Notes: generated by a model from the letters alone, not told the origin. Positions 39,411 through 53,100 are shown, counted from the first letter of the stretch. The stretch is 64,000 nucleotides of DNA from Apostichopus japonicus (GCF_037975245.1 NC_092581.1:14413303-14477302); one strand, 5' to 3'. Numbers and translations: made by a program.

Positions 39411-40099
39411 GACACTGAAATATTTTTAAAAGTACTCGCTATTTGGCGACTGTGACTAAGTGACTAAATATATACTCGCCAAAACGCAAAATTCACTCGC
39501 CACTATGACTGCTGTTTAGGTATTCATAGTACAGATCTACAACATCAATAGTTGCTATGTACAAAGTTTAGACACTTAGGCCGATGATGGTGGAACTTAA
39601 TTACACATTGGAAAATTATATTTCTGTGCAGTATGAAATTTAACTTTTGTTGCCACCAAAATTAAGTAAAGTATATAAAACATGTCGCAGAATCATAAAG
39701 CAGATTGGCCCTAATGTAGTGTCTCCAACAAATAAAATAGAAACATCTGCAAAAATACCTTCTGTAACATTAGGGATCATGTAGTATTAGGCATATATAC
39801 TATACAGTATCTAGGTGTGCGCGAGTCTTAATTAGTCTGTACAGTACCTACATCACTGCTACTTTGAACCGCTATACTCGATTAGCGCGATTCGAACATT
39901 TTCCCAATTATTTATCTTGTCAGTTTTAGCTGCAGATTCGGTAGGTTTCAGATCGATATTACTCTATTATACACTGCCTAAATCAAAGCGATCTTTTACG
40001 CAAGGAAAATCTAAGGTTGAAAGAGCGTAACGCACATGTTATATAAAAGGCTAATCGGTTGGAGATACGGTAAATTATGAAACAAGGTTTCCAAAATGG

Positions 40100-40360
40100 A
40101 TGTCTGGTGACTCCAAGTTGCCCTCCACAAATAACAATATGCTTCTTGTACTTAACGTGTCACAACTACATACTAAATATGAGATTGGTCCAAGCTTCTC
40201 TTCTGTAGATATCGTGTTTACAAGGTTTTCACAATTTTAACAAATGACCTTTGACCTCCTTTAAAAACAATAGGCTATTTCTACTTAATGTGGTACACGT
40301 AATCACCAAATATGAGCCTTGGTCCAAGATCCCCTTCTCGAGATATCGGGTTTACAAGCA
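40100..40360. repeat. DR1-family dispersed repeat copy
   Basis: Two successive units. The second begins with a perfect TGACCTTTGACCTC at 40245-40258. Both units contain GGTCCAAG and GAGATATCG- or AGATATCG-type words with GTTTACAAG. Confidence 0.7.
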
Positions 40361-40365
40361 AGGCG

Positions 40366-40432
40366 TCACACACACGCGCGCGCATGCACACACATCATGG
40401 CACACACACACACCCATACACACTCATACGGC
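40366..40432. repeat. CA/CG-rich dinucleotide microsatellite
   Basis: Interrupted CACA and CGCG dinucleotide runs. Overlapping His/Thr-rich frames are artefacts. Confidence 0.9.
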
Positions 40433-41144
40433 TACATAGGTTACGATTATCATCGAAACCAAAAAGTAGTAACACTATGCTTAAATATACGAAAAGCCTG
40501 GTTGTCTGTTTTTTTACCAATATATTTTGGCATGTCTGTTCTTTTCTTCTTGTTTTCAAGTACAATGTTTTGGCTGTTTTGTGTTAGAGAAATATATGTT
40601 TGCTACTTTTTTTTTTTAAATGTATCTTGAATTTTTGAGATATATATTTCGTTTCTCACTTTTTTTCGAGAAATATGTTTCGCTTGTTTGGTTTTTCAAA
40701 ATACATATACTTTGGCTAATCTGATTTTGAAATCTCTGAGTTTTTAACTTTTCGATAAATATATTTTGGCGCCTCCGTTTTTCAGAGAAATACATTTTAA
40801 CGACTGTGATATGTGGAGAAATATATTTCGAAAACAAACCAGAACACATTGGTTACAATGTCAACAATGTTAACATATACTATACCTTGAACATATCAAA
40901 ACTAAACCAAATATAAAGTAAACGATTTGAGATTCTATAAGGGCACTATGACATCACAGATTAACAAACTGACAGCCCCCCCCCCCCCTCCCCCCAACAC
41001 GATTTATACATTTTATGGATTTCTTCCAAACGGAGCAAGATTTTTCTTAGATATTTTGGCAAATTCTGCATCATAAAGGTCTCAGTCATATGAATCTACA
41101 TATAATGCAGGTTGGGCTTGTATGTAAGGAAGCATAAGATCAAG

Positions 41145-41166
41145 TTTGCCATTCACGAATGGCAAA
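41145..41166. repeat. perfect hairpin, 10-bp arms
   Basis: Arms TTTGCCATTC and GAATGGCAAA are separated by two bases (AC). No T-run or RNA-gene context was seen, so no function is assigned. Confidence 0.8.
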
Positions 41167-41795
41167 TTCACGTTCACTGTACCGTTCTCTCATGCAGCCG
41201 GGCTCAACGGTTTCCGGTATATAATACCACGATGTTTCTTCCCAAGTGAACAGAAATACTACCCATTATCTTAGTCAAAATGGAGGGCGAAGTGTATATT
41301 ACCGGCTACATGGTTACTGCAGCCGACGGTTGACAAACATACAGCCAAACACAATCACAGCTCACTTAACACCATATCAACAGAAATGTGACAATAGGGG
41401 GTGAACCAGGCCAGGTGAATCAGGGCCCCGCACTGTTCAAGCCCCCCTCCCCCGCAATGGTTGGATTCCGACAATTTGATCGGGAACGGATCACGACAGT
41501 CATGAAATTTTTATTCAAATCAGTGCCAATAGGCCTATGCCCTAAATGTCTTAATTAACTGCCCAATTAATTTCACATTTATGGCTTTCTGTCAAGTATA
41601 CAATTAAGAAAAATCGAAGTAATCGCACTTCAGTGACGTAAGCTCTTATACTCTTCTACCGTGGCGACTTGAACCGGGCTAAAGCTACTTCCAATGGTTA
41701 TCAGCGTTCCAACATATATACACGCGTTATACACCGTACGATAATACATGCAGCTGCAAATATATACTAAAAACAATGAAATGTGTTTTACTTAC

Positions 41796-41878
41796 TTGAC
41801 AGGGGTGTCGGACCGTCCGTTAACAAGATACTGGAAAGTTTCAAGGGTATATTGTGCAGCTTTCTTATGCGCCTCCAT
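41796..41878 (-). CDS. candidate alternative first coding exon of PICALM
   Basis: On the minus strand an ATG at 41878 in strong context (G at -3, G at +4) opens 27 codons plus two bases (MEAHKKAAQYTLETFQYLV then NGRSDTPV). It ends at a good donor, AA|GTAAGT. An in-frame stop lies upstream. The two leftover bases AA plus the single T before the canonical PICALM ATG would give an Asn codon and keep MSGQS in frame. The exon could therefore add 28 residues to the N-terminus. The peptide looks helical and amphipathic. I recognise no family for it. It could instead be the first exon of an unrelated minus-strand gene, or chance. Confidence 0.35.
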
Positions 41879-43999
41879 CACTACGATATCCCATATATAT
41901 CCGATAATAGTGGTTCCTCGTCTTCGTGTATTTAAAGAAAAGACAACAGCACACCGGTAACTTGCAGCTTAATCGAATGATTTCCTTCCTGACCGTGGAT
42001 CCAACTACGGTTCCTATTTTGCAAGTTTTTTTTATGATGCTCTTTCAATGTGTATGTATATATAGACTGTACACATGATCACAACAGACCAAACCAAGTC
42101 CAATTTAGTATTCATGAAATGACACATTTTCATAACGCGTTAACGTGTGTAAATTCGTACTTGTATTTTTGAAACCAATTATAGCCCACAACCATTTTGA
42201 TCAATTTCAATAATGGGTCATTTGCCACTCATATACCCACTTGGGGTAACAGCAATGTGTTTATATACAATCTATCTTACAGAGAGCCATAATGTGTTTT
42301 GTTATGAAGCATAGGCTACAAATCAATATATGCAACTGCCAAACGTTAGGACCTCACGATGATCATATATATTGTGATATATACATATATATATATTGTG
42401 CATTGTCGTGAGCATGCATATCGTCGCGCAGCTAGCTATACAGATGTTGCGCTACCTAAATTCATTAGCCGCTTGACGAAGGGAGACTGAAATTAATTGA
42501 ATTTAAGGAATATCAATGCTGCAAGGTTAGAACGTTTACCGTCGTGGCATAATATAGCCACGCGGTGCAGTTCACGAGGTATATTACTTTAGGGGAAGGG
42601 GGAGGGAGAGGGAGAGGAGGGGGAAGGTGTGGGTAGGAGGAGAAGGGCTAAATTCCCAACTGATTCATGTAAAGTCATGAATCTTTATGGATGGGCCAGA
42701 TGCGAATGAAGGATTTTGTAAATCCTTGGTCATCGTGATACGATTGCCTAACTTAGTCAAAAGTACCTTGATAGATAGTATGATCTTCGAATTTACTACC
42801 GTGACACTGAGGACCGAGTATCATATAAGTCAATCGAAATTATGTCTCAGCGGGAGAAATGATGCATTTTAGCGTTAGTGTAAAATCTCAGTGTTGACCG
42901 TACGTGCTTTCAGTAAGTTTAGTTCCGGGCATATTGATACCCTTTAAAGGGAGTAGATATTGTCGACATTCACTCTAGGCCTTCTGAGAACTGCATTTAC
43001 CTGCAAATACGCGTATTTTAGTGGGCGTGGAGTGATTGCAGCATTAGGAAGAATTTTTCAGTTGTCCATGGTGTTATGTTTTGGGCGGACAACACACCTA
43101 ACCAGGGAGTATATAGTCATGTAGGTACATACAAAGTGAGGGCGCTTGTGAGCGCCGTGACAGGCTCAAATAAGTTGCCTACGCAGCTTGCCTCTGAAAC
43201 TGCAAATATACAGAGACTATATAAAACTTTAAGTTCAACGTCCAGTCATGTAGGTACCCCGGTATCTTTCACTTGGCAAGTAATGCCAATATTGTAGCTC
43301 ACACGCGCACTACAAATAATCACATATCGACGTATGAACAAAGATTCACTTTCGTAAGTGGAATATCTTTGGTATGAACTACCCAATCACATGTTGCTTT
43401 AATTTCAACATATAGATACTTTGTTGGGATGATCGCGAATTATATGGTAGGCCTATTTCTCGAAAGATAGCCTCCTGTCGGAAAAAAGAAGAAAAGAAAG
43501 TGGATTCGAATTGAGCCCAACACTTATGCTCGTGTGCAATGAACTTGTTTACATCAATGTACAAGAGCGAAGGAGGGAAACAGTTGAGATTACGATTTTC
43601 TAAAAGAACACAAAAATTGGGGTAATATCTCCCAGGAGTAATTGTGCTACGGAAGATATAAGAAACCACCAATTAAGTATCATGATACCATCCACTGTAA
43701 CATAATTAACATAACCCTTTCTTTCAACACTGAAAAGTCTATAATTGTTAATATTAAATTATTCATATAATGAATACGTTAGAGAAACATCTTGAAAGAT
43801 AAAAAAGGAATATATTTCAAGGACATGTAGGCTATCGTGTCAGAATCAGTCTTTCTTACGTCATTTCATTCTGGAAGTTTCATGGCGAACATGTAATCTG
43901 TATCTCAACAACTCGTACAACTACCATCACACAAAATGCTGGTGGTACTCCGCTAGCTTCAACTTAACTCCAAGCACATCCACCTCATAGCGCATTTCT

Positions 44000-44017
44000 A
44001 TGAGCGCACTGCACTAG
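44000..44017 (+). other. short upstream ORF before SEC63 start
   Basis: ATG-AGC-GCA-CTG-CAC-TAG lies 44 bases upstream of the SEC63 start codon. If the transcript begins upstream of 44000, this six-codon uORF would precede the main frame. The transcription start is not visible, so relevance is uncertain. Confidence 0.4.
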
Positions 44018-44060
44018 GCCTGCAAGTCCACGTTAACTTGCCAGCAGTACCAGTACCACA

Positions 44061-44178
44061 ATGGCGAAGTTTGAGTACGACGAGTCAGGCGGAACGTCGC
44101 TATATTTTCTGGTTTCATTTTATGTTCTATTTCTTATACCTTTCACATATTACCTGTGGCCTTCAAAAGAGAAGAAAG
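44061..44178 (+). CDS. SEC63: SEC63 exon 1
   Basis: Residues 1-39 plus one base; donor GTTCGT. Encodes the conserved N-terminus (MAKFEYDESGG) and TM1 (LYFLVSFYVLFLIPFTYYLW), ending with Lys/Glu codons at the membrane boundary. Confidence 0.95.
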
Positions 44179-47100
44179 GTTCGTATTACACTCGTTGCGC
44201 GAACCATTTTGAACAAATTTGCCAACACATGTAGATCCAGCTGTTCTCTAACACAGTTTACATAGCCTAGGCCATGTACACAACATTAGGCTTGGTTTAG
44301 GCTACTCAGGTAAATATCCAGCCTATTGCTAACGCAAGGCTTGTGTTCGTTCAACAAGACAATCAACAATGTCATGTCCCATGATCCCATACTCCATAGC
44401 TGTATAAAATTGCAGCTTATCATGCTGACTGCTACTTCTCTGACTTAGCAATGTAGCATATGACAATGATGCACAAGGCCCAGGTTGACCCTAATTTACT
44501 AGGTCTAACTTCTACTTTCTAGTTCAAACTCTAAGGCCTTGCAAAGTTACAGCTAATGTGACTAATGGAGCTCAGATCCTAGCCATTGAATTAGCCTTCT
44601 CTCAGCATAGTTATCAATAGACTTAGGTTGAGCTCAATTTGGCCTTCGAATCAGGTAGAGTGGAATACGATACACAAAACATGAAAAGATATAGAAATTG
44701 TTGATTGGTTTCAGTTTTGGTTAGGCCTTGACTATGTAGGCCCTATTTCTTAATCTTAGCTGTACATACCACATTCAGAACACTGAGGGATGCATGTAAT
44801 TTTGCTATATGATTTCAAACACTCTTGTCTGTTTCTGTTAAAATTATATAGTAAATCAAGGAACATCTGATACTTTAAAGAATAGCCTACCAATTTAATG
44901 TAAAGTTAAAATAAAAGTCAACTAGGCTACTGTAGGCCTACTGCAACTGTAACCAAATGCATAGCATTGTCCTAGTAATAGTATTATTGTGTAAATGTAA
45001 CTGGCATAAAATATCTTAGAATCCAATCCTTTCCCTCCACATTTCTCAAACTTTCTTTTGAAAATGAATGTAATTTGTTAGTATTCAACCTGTGATTTTC
45101 CTACAGAGGATCCAGAGAAGTTGAGGAAACAATGCCATTGTGATGCTTGTGAGGATAAGAGAGAATCATTAACAGAACCTGCTGCGGGAGCGACATTTAA
45201 AAATGCCCTGAGGTACTTGGGTCTTGTCATATTTCTTGCTTATTATTGTAAATATAGCTCAGTGACTGTTATGAAGACTAACTAGGAATTGTTACCATCA
45301 TTTCCATCATGTACAGGGAATCACTTACCTGGTATCACTATCAATGCAATGCAAAAAATTACCAACAATGTGTACCAGTTTATGTACAAAAAAGTTGCAA
45401 AATTTTAGTATTTTTAGGTTTTCATGATTTACAAAAGTAATCTATTCAAAATGCAAATACACTTATAAGTATTCCCTGTCTTTTTGTGCATGAAAGTCAT
45501 TACTTGATCAAAGATATTCTGTGTATTGATCTATTTATTATATTGCCTCCACAGATGGTTCATCCTAGTGGTCGCTTGGATTATATTTATTGCAATAGCC
45601 ATAAAGGCATCCCAAGTAGAACGAGACCATATAGAATATGATCCGTTTGAAATTCTACAGATCGATAGGGTAAGACAAATCAAGTTTTGTTTTGGATCGA
45701 CTTTAAAATTTCTGACACGCGCCTCCTGTAAATGTTGTAGTTCCAGTTGAAGTAATTATTCTCCCGTTATGTCTCATCATATTTTAAATGTTTGGTAGGT
45801 CAAATGCTTCTGTAGAAAGTTTATGGTGGTAGACCTCGCAAGTCAAATTGCTATACATGAGTACTGTATAAATTTCTTCGCCAAATCATGTAGTCTAAAA
45901 ACGGTGTGAAGTTTGCAAATATTTGAACTAAATCCTGTAAGTTCTTTTTGCTGGTATCTCGGGTCACAAGAAAGAGAACAGAGACACTTGGTATTGTTCC
46001 CCTCTCTCTCACCCCCATCCCAAACCCCCCACCCCTAACACCCAAGAAAACTTGAACCTATGCTGACTGCTATGCTTGTTTTGAAAATGTTAACTATGAT
46101 TCTTGAATTTTGGCATTTTGGTATGTTTGAATGGTTTCTATTGACTGCTAAGATGTTTACAAACATTGTTCTGTTTCTTTGTATACTAGTGCTAGGACAA
46201 CTTCACTTTTTGGTATTTTTGTTTCCATACCTTCTCTAGGGTGCTTCGGATAGAGAAATTAAACGTCAATACCGCATTCTTAGTTTAAAATACCATCCTG
46301 ACAAAGAGGGTGGAGACCCAGATATGTTTATGAGGATTGCCAAGGCCCACGCTGCGTAAGTATTGTTCTTTCACGATACGCTTTAATCTGAATCAGTGGA
46401 TTCAGTATATTAAAAGATACAACAGATCACCATCAAGGTCCTATAACCTCTTCCCTTTTGTTTCAAACAGTTTAACAGACGAAGAATCAAGAAAGAATTG
46501 GGAGGAGCATGGTAACCCTGATGGACCACAAGGTAAGGAATGGGATCATCTAGGGCAGCTTAAGGACTATGCACCCTCTTCCCCTCCATTCACCAGCGTA
46601 ACCCCCCCCCCACCACTGTAAAAGAAAAGGGGCAGCCAACATCTACATCTAAAAGATTTGAGAAGTTAAGCTGGCAGGAACCATTTACAAATCTCTCATG
46701 AGGAAGTTACGAACCATTTCCAGTCCAAAGTGCAATATGTTGTAGGAGGTGCTATGAAGTGTTTTCTTTACCTAAACTGGTGCCTTTATTGGCTTACCAT
46801 ATTTGACTTGTTATAGGAATAACTAGACCTCGATCCATGTCATGTTGACAAAGAAGTAGTGCTAGAGCGTATTCCTTTGAGGAAAGCTTTGATCGTCTCA
46901 AGAGGCATGGTGCCAATGTTGTCTTGTCTTGAAAAGATGAAAGACGTTTATAAAGAATCCTGAAGTCTTCATTGCATGTAACAAGAGTGAGTTCTGTATA
47001 TCTATTATCTCACTTACCTGTCTCCTCACACCTTACACACTCTTGCTCCACATTTTTCTAGATTGACCAGGTAACCCTTTTCTTCCCCCCTTTCTCGTTT

Positions 47101-50100
47101 TGTAGCCACCCAGTTTGGTATAGCACTGCCTGCATGGATAGTCGATCAGAATAATTCAGTGTGGGTAAGTTTTTTATTCCAGAACTCTAGTGATCAAGTA
47201 GCAGGACTGGACAAACAGGTTAACATCATTACTTGGTGAATAGACAACTGCAATCCTGTTTACCGAAATCCTAAAGACATTGGTCTTTTAACGAGGATAT
47301 GATATGGTGGTGTGCATTCAACATTGCAAGTGAATATGTAGAGAGTGTACCCAATGCCAAGAAATGCATTAGCCTACTCTAAACCAAAGAATCCAACAAT
47401 CTACCAAAGAATCCCCCCTTCCCGCCCCCCAAAAAAGTAAAATGCAGAAGAAAGAAAAATATAGCCAAACAAAAGTGTAAACAGAGTCTTTGTAATGGTC
47501 AGCAGAGGTCAAAGTCTTCAAATCCTTGTAAAAATAATAATTTCAATATTAAAACTTGGACAGAGTTCATACATAATGTGTAGACTCGCCTTAGTGAGTA
47601 CAAGAATCCTCTCATTTGTTGAGGAGGTCAAAGGTTAACAGATATGAAAGTCTGAAACTTTGTAAAACATCTTAACCAGGTTTAATTCGTACTGGAAATT
47701 GTAGGTTCAAGTTTCTGCTGGAAGCTTGCTGACAGGAATGGTCAGAATTTGAAAATGATAATGTACAATGTCATATTCAATGTTTTCATATAAACTGTTG
47801 CAGAGAGTTGGAGTGTGAATTAAAAAGCAACAAAATCAACGTGAATGTTTCAATGAAATGTTTGACAAAGGAAAATTTATTCAACGCTTTTCTAAAATAG
47901 ATAAAAGTGAAAACACTCGATGGCAAAGAAACTCTCTCTTAGAAGTTGTAACTGTTGTCTGCATATAATAAAACTACATTTTATAGGTAAAGCATGACAC
48001 TTTAATTATTTTGTTTATTTTCTGCAGGTACTTGCTGCCTATATCCTTGCCTTCATTGTTATTCTTCCAATTGGTGTGGTACGTTGTACATTTTAACTCT
48101 TTTATTTTGGTTAATTTCCATTTTGATGAGAAATAAAACTGAAACGAGACAGTTGAGGGAGGGCAGAAGAGATGGAGATATTCAAAGTGGAAGGGAAAAG
48201 AAGAGCAATGTAAGCCTTAAAGGGTGTGAAGACTCGTGCACAAAGAAACATCTCATGCCGGTAATCTGACCTAGTTTCGAATGAGGTGTAACAGAAGTGT
48301 TAGACACCACCATAGATCCCAGAAAATACACACACAGCTTGCTATCGTCGGTAATTAGACACTAGTACACAGTCAGTACATTCCGCTACGGTCATTACCC
48401 ACAACACAGTGTACATAGCAGCGATGGACATCTCAGGTCTAGATAAAAATAAGCAAGGTATCAGGTTTCATTACTGTCTGCATTTTGTAGTGACACAAAC
48501 AAAACGTCACTTGCAAGTAACAGAAAGTTAACTTTTTCAGATGGCCGCTCGCGGTTTGGGGCGAGTCTTCAATGCCTTTAAAGGCAATGTTTAGTGTGAT
48601 GGAGAAATAGTTTACAATCAGAATTGTTCAATATAACTTTGGAAAAGCACAGACCTAAAACTCATGCACTATTTTGCCGTTACTTTTATTTTCATATTTA
48701 ATTGTCATCTAATGTATTCATCAAAGCGTAACTATTACATCCAAGTTTTGTCATGTTTTTATTCTCATATTTCTTTCGTTCTTTAGGGCACTTGGTGGTA
48801 CAGGTCCATCCGTTACAATGCAGAGGAGATTTTAATGGACACTACTCAACTCTTTCTACATTATATATATAAAACCCCTGGAATGAACCTCAAACGTGAG
48901 TGAAATTGTCATGTTGTTTTCTCAGGTGGCTGTTTGTACTCTGTTCAAAGGTCGTGTTTATGTTCCGAATATTTTTAGGAGAGAAAAATTGCATTTTCAT
49001 ATGATACTATACTCAACACCGTACTTTATTGTGAAAGAAAAAAAAATTGATTTTTTTTTTTTATATTTTATGATTACCCCTCCTTTGACAGTAGTTATAA
49101 GGATAATATTACTTGAGTTTATACTCTGGGGAACCACAATTTAGGGCTAATTAATAGAAAACCAATTAATAGATAACTTATGAACTGAATTGTTTGTGGA
49201 TCTTCAATTTCCAAATTCACAAAGCCACTGCATGTTGAAGGGAGATTTCCATCTTTTGTTAACTTGTCGGGACCCGTACAACCCTAGTGTGCACATGTTT
49301 GATATGTGAGTAATATAGCACTAAATATTAAAGTAGTTTTGAGCATTACTTTTCAAATTTAATGTACATCTTGATTTCTGTTACTTTCCAGGTGTTATGA
49401 TGATTTTATCAGGAGCTTTTGAATTTAGAAAATCTCATAACAGTCAAGTGGTACAAAGACCAAGTGACAATGAAGAACTGCCACCGGTGAGGATTCTAAG
49501 AAGGACGATTTTTAAAATTCATTTTGAAATGTGACATACCATGAAAATCAACCTTTTTTTGTACTGATTTCACTTCTATCACACATTTTTGATGTTCGAA
49601 GAAGTTCCCCGACAAGGCTCATCAAAGTAGTTGGACTACCAATTAATTAAGCAATAGCTCTTTAAGAAGCAACACGCACTCCAGTGACTCCACCCAAAAC
49701 GGAGGAAAACTGAAAATCGTTTAGAATATTGTGTGTACAATGTGTAAAAGATTAACCAACCATGTAGAAATGACATTGAATAACATTTATTTTGTGCCTT
49801 ACAATCCCAAATGAAAAAGAACATATTTTGGTAAGGGTTATAAAAGCAATGGATTCAAATAAGTGACCTAAGAAAGTTCTCTTGAAAAAGGGGAATACAC
49901 AAAGACCAAAAAAAAATGTGATATGTACAGAAAAGCACTAGAAGATCAGGGAGATGGTCTCACATAGAAGGCGTGCTCGAGTAAATTTTCAGAAAATTGA
50001 GGAGTGTCTTTCATTTTCCTCATACCTCTACAGCTACTAAAGGAATTTAGCAGCGACATCGGCCTCAAGAATAAGGAACAACCATTCTGTCAACCATACT

Positions 50101-53100
50101 CTGTGAAAGCCAGGATACTACTGTATGCTCACTTAGCAAGGAATGATCTGCCCCCTAAAACATTGGACCAGGGTAAGAAAACATTAATGAGCTGTTAAGC
50201 TTTGCTTTATTTGTAAATGTATGTTTGTATGTATGTATTTTAGATCCTCCTGCAAGCAAAAACTCGCGAAGAAGCCATCATTGGCTTATCAAAGCCGCAA
50301 GATGACCGAAGTCAGTCTCTTAGATTCATATTTAACGTCCATGATTATGAATTGTCAACAACTCTGTAACTGGATGACATACATTAATCTTGGAGTGACT
50401 CGAACCGGGGGACCTTATGATTCGAAGGCACCGGCATTAACCACTGAGCTAACACTCCCATAAATAACAACATGAGGTGATTTTAAAGCATCTAACATGG
50501 CACTGCCCGTACTGAAAAGGAAACCATCTAAGGCATATAAGTCAGTAGAAAGTTGTTTAACCCGTTCACCTTCTTTAAAGATGACATTTCTTTGGCCAAC
50601 CCCCTGCAGACCCCTCTACTGTCACAGACCATTGTTTATCAGAGTGAGTAGTGATCCTGTGGACCCGCCGCATTGAGAAAGAATGTTCAGCATAACAAGG
50701 GAGATTAGTCTTGAAAATTTCAGAACCTGATTAAGTCCCTGTAAAGGTTTCCAACTATTGTCTGTCTCAAATATGAAGGGAATGAGGCTATTATTGCTAT
50801 TACCTCAACCATTGACAGGTTTTTGTCTTTCTCTTATTGGTTTCTTTGCAGATAGATTATTGATTGTTCAGAAGTGCCCGGTTTTGGTGCAAGAAATGGT
50901 CAATTCAGCCAATCAGATCACAGCATGGGCCAAATACCAGCGAGGGCGTAAGATGATATATGTTAATGTATTGACGTAACTGATTTATCGATATTCTTCG
51001 ACAGATTGGTCATGTCGTCGATAAAAAATGATATAAAATATAATATATAATAAATTTAAAAAAAAAAAAAAAAAAATTCAAGATAGATTCCCAGACTCAT
51101 GATGTGCTTAATTCCAATTACTTCGTTTTTGGTTTCAGCTGGTGTAAATAAAATTCCACAACTTACTACAGTAGAAAACATTATGAAGTTGAGTCCGATG
51201 ATTGTACAGGCCACTAAGGAGAAGACAAGCCTGATGCAACTCCCTCACTTCACAGAGGATACCTTGAGAATTTGCCAGTCTAAAAAGGTGAGAAATAGCT
51301 CTTTTGGTTTGTTGAATATTACTCAAAACTTATTCAAATTCTTCGAGTTGCAAAGAGAGATTAAAAGGATTTAAAAATCTATTTGCAGAGAGTTTACTGG
51401 TATGGAATTCAATTAATTCTGCTAACAAGAATCTTTTAACATGTTGAAAAGTTAACCAAAATTTTAATGCCAGTACTTATGCCCATTTTTTTTGGGGGGG
51501 GGGGGGGGGAGAGTTGGAGATGCCAATGTATAAAACATAAAATGTCAAAGTTAGCGGAATCAAAGAGATTTAATTACCCCCTCATTATCCACCTCCACTC
51601 CATCTCCTCCAGAAAACGTCATTGTTTATTTCTCTCTTTCTCAGAGAAACGTGAAAAATATTCAACAATTTGCGAGATTGAAAGATTCTGATAGAAGGTA
51701 AAGTTGTTAAGTTTGAACTTTTTACCCCTTTAATGTTTTGTATGTAAAGTTTATTGATCTTTTTCTGGTCTTCATTTTTTATTCCTTGCCGGAATTGTAA
51801 CTCTGAACAACTATTTAAAGTGATTTGCTCGCTCAAAGTTGGCAAAATGTGTCTATATTTCATATTGGAAGACTGTTCTTTCTGGATATTAAAACATTTT
51901 GTTTAAAATTCCTATACTTTAAAATCCTTATGAGTGAATGACATGGTTAATGCCCACAAGGGATTTCTACAAACCTTTTCTGGTTCTCACTTAATTCTTG
52001 GACAAATTTAACTCACTTGCATTATCATTAGTCAGATAGTTTGAATTTTGAGCAAATTGTATGGCAAGGAATCAAAAGTTAACTGGCTTTCTGGTTTCTT
52101 TACCTCTTTAATGTTTGTTTTTGGTCTGTTTGCAGGCATATTTTTAGGAATCTTTACGACCCTCAGTACCAAGATGTGCTCAACGTCTGCGCTGCCATGC
52201 CAGTCATTGATTCTTCAATCACATTCAAAGGTAAGAGCCATCTCTCTGTCAAATCATCTTCGTTTTTTGATCGGTTAGATGCCCAGGTATCGAAGATGTC
52301 AGAAACAAGCTCCAAAGGATGTGGTCTTTGTTGACCGACTGTTGACCGACTGTGTAATATATACATAAAAAAGAGAAATTTCCGATTTGGACACCGGGCC
52401 AACCGCATCGGACTCGAAGAAAATGTACGACTCGTAGGGGCTCTGCCTTTGACTATACAACAGTTCAAAGCCGGCAGAAACTGATATTTCAATTCAAGTT
52501 TATGGCAAATTTCTTTCCGATACGTTTGTACAGAAATAAATTTGGCATATTGTCAGTGAAAAACAAGTAACTTTTTGAAAGGGGAACTAGAAAACAAGCA
52601 ACAAGCAATAACAAAATAAGCTGTTGTGAGATCAAATATAAATAGTGCAAGTGTGGAAGTTACACAAAACCATGAATGATGATACATACACAAAGTACAG
52701 GCCAAAATAGTAAGAATAGAAAAGACAAATATTCATTTTAGAATGGTATGGAATTTTTAGGGAAAAGTGATAATATTTTTTGTCTGGAATGAAAAGGGTG
52801 ATTAGCCAGAACAATAAAGGGGAATACCAAACATAACATTAGTAATTATATTGTTAAAATGTTTCATACAACATGTATAGTACGATAAGATGTATCGCTT
52901 CGTTACTAATTTTTGATCAAAGCATTGCTAGCACCTTTCGAGTAAGGTTTTGTAAATGTGACGACGTGGACTTTTGGCATTGTACATTTAGTATTTAAGT
53001 TCTCAAACATGGGGTGCGTTTTTTGTTTCGTTCCACCACAGTTATTGACGATGAGGACACCAATACCATAACAGCAGGTTCCTTAGTAACAGCTACTGTA

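Larger units (their letters stand above)
37634..44060. other. spacer between divergent PICALM and SEC63 starts
   Basis: 6.4 kb separates the two start codons. Apart from the candidate PICALM first exon at 41796-41878 and repeats, no coding exon was recognised. Frames at 38.1-38.4, 39.0-39.2, 40.6-40.8, 42.7-42.9 and 43.1-43.3 kb show no family resemblance. Transcription start sites and promoters for both genes must lie here, but no TATA or initiator could be assigned with confidence. Confidence 0.55.

Noticed and set aside
43076-43297. 73-codon plus-strand frame upstream of SEC63
   Set aside because: No family resemblance and no usable junction to SEC63 exon 1, which has its own well-supported start.
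50392-50459. Functional tRNA gene on the minus strand
   Set aside because: The anticodon arm is irregular, acceptor pairing is imperfect, and a SINE body and simple-repeat tail follow.
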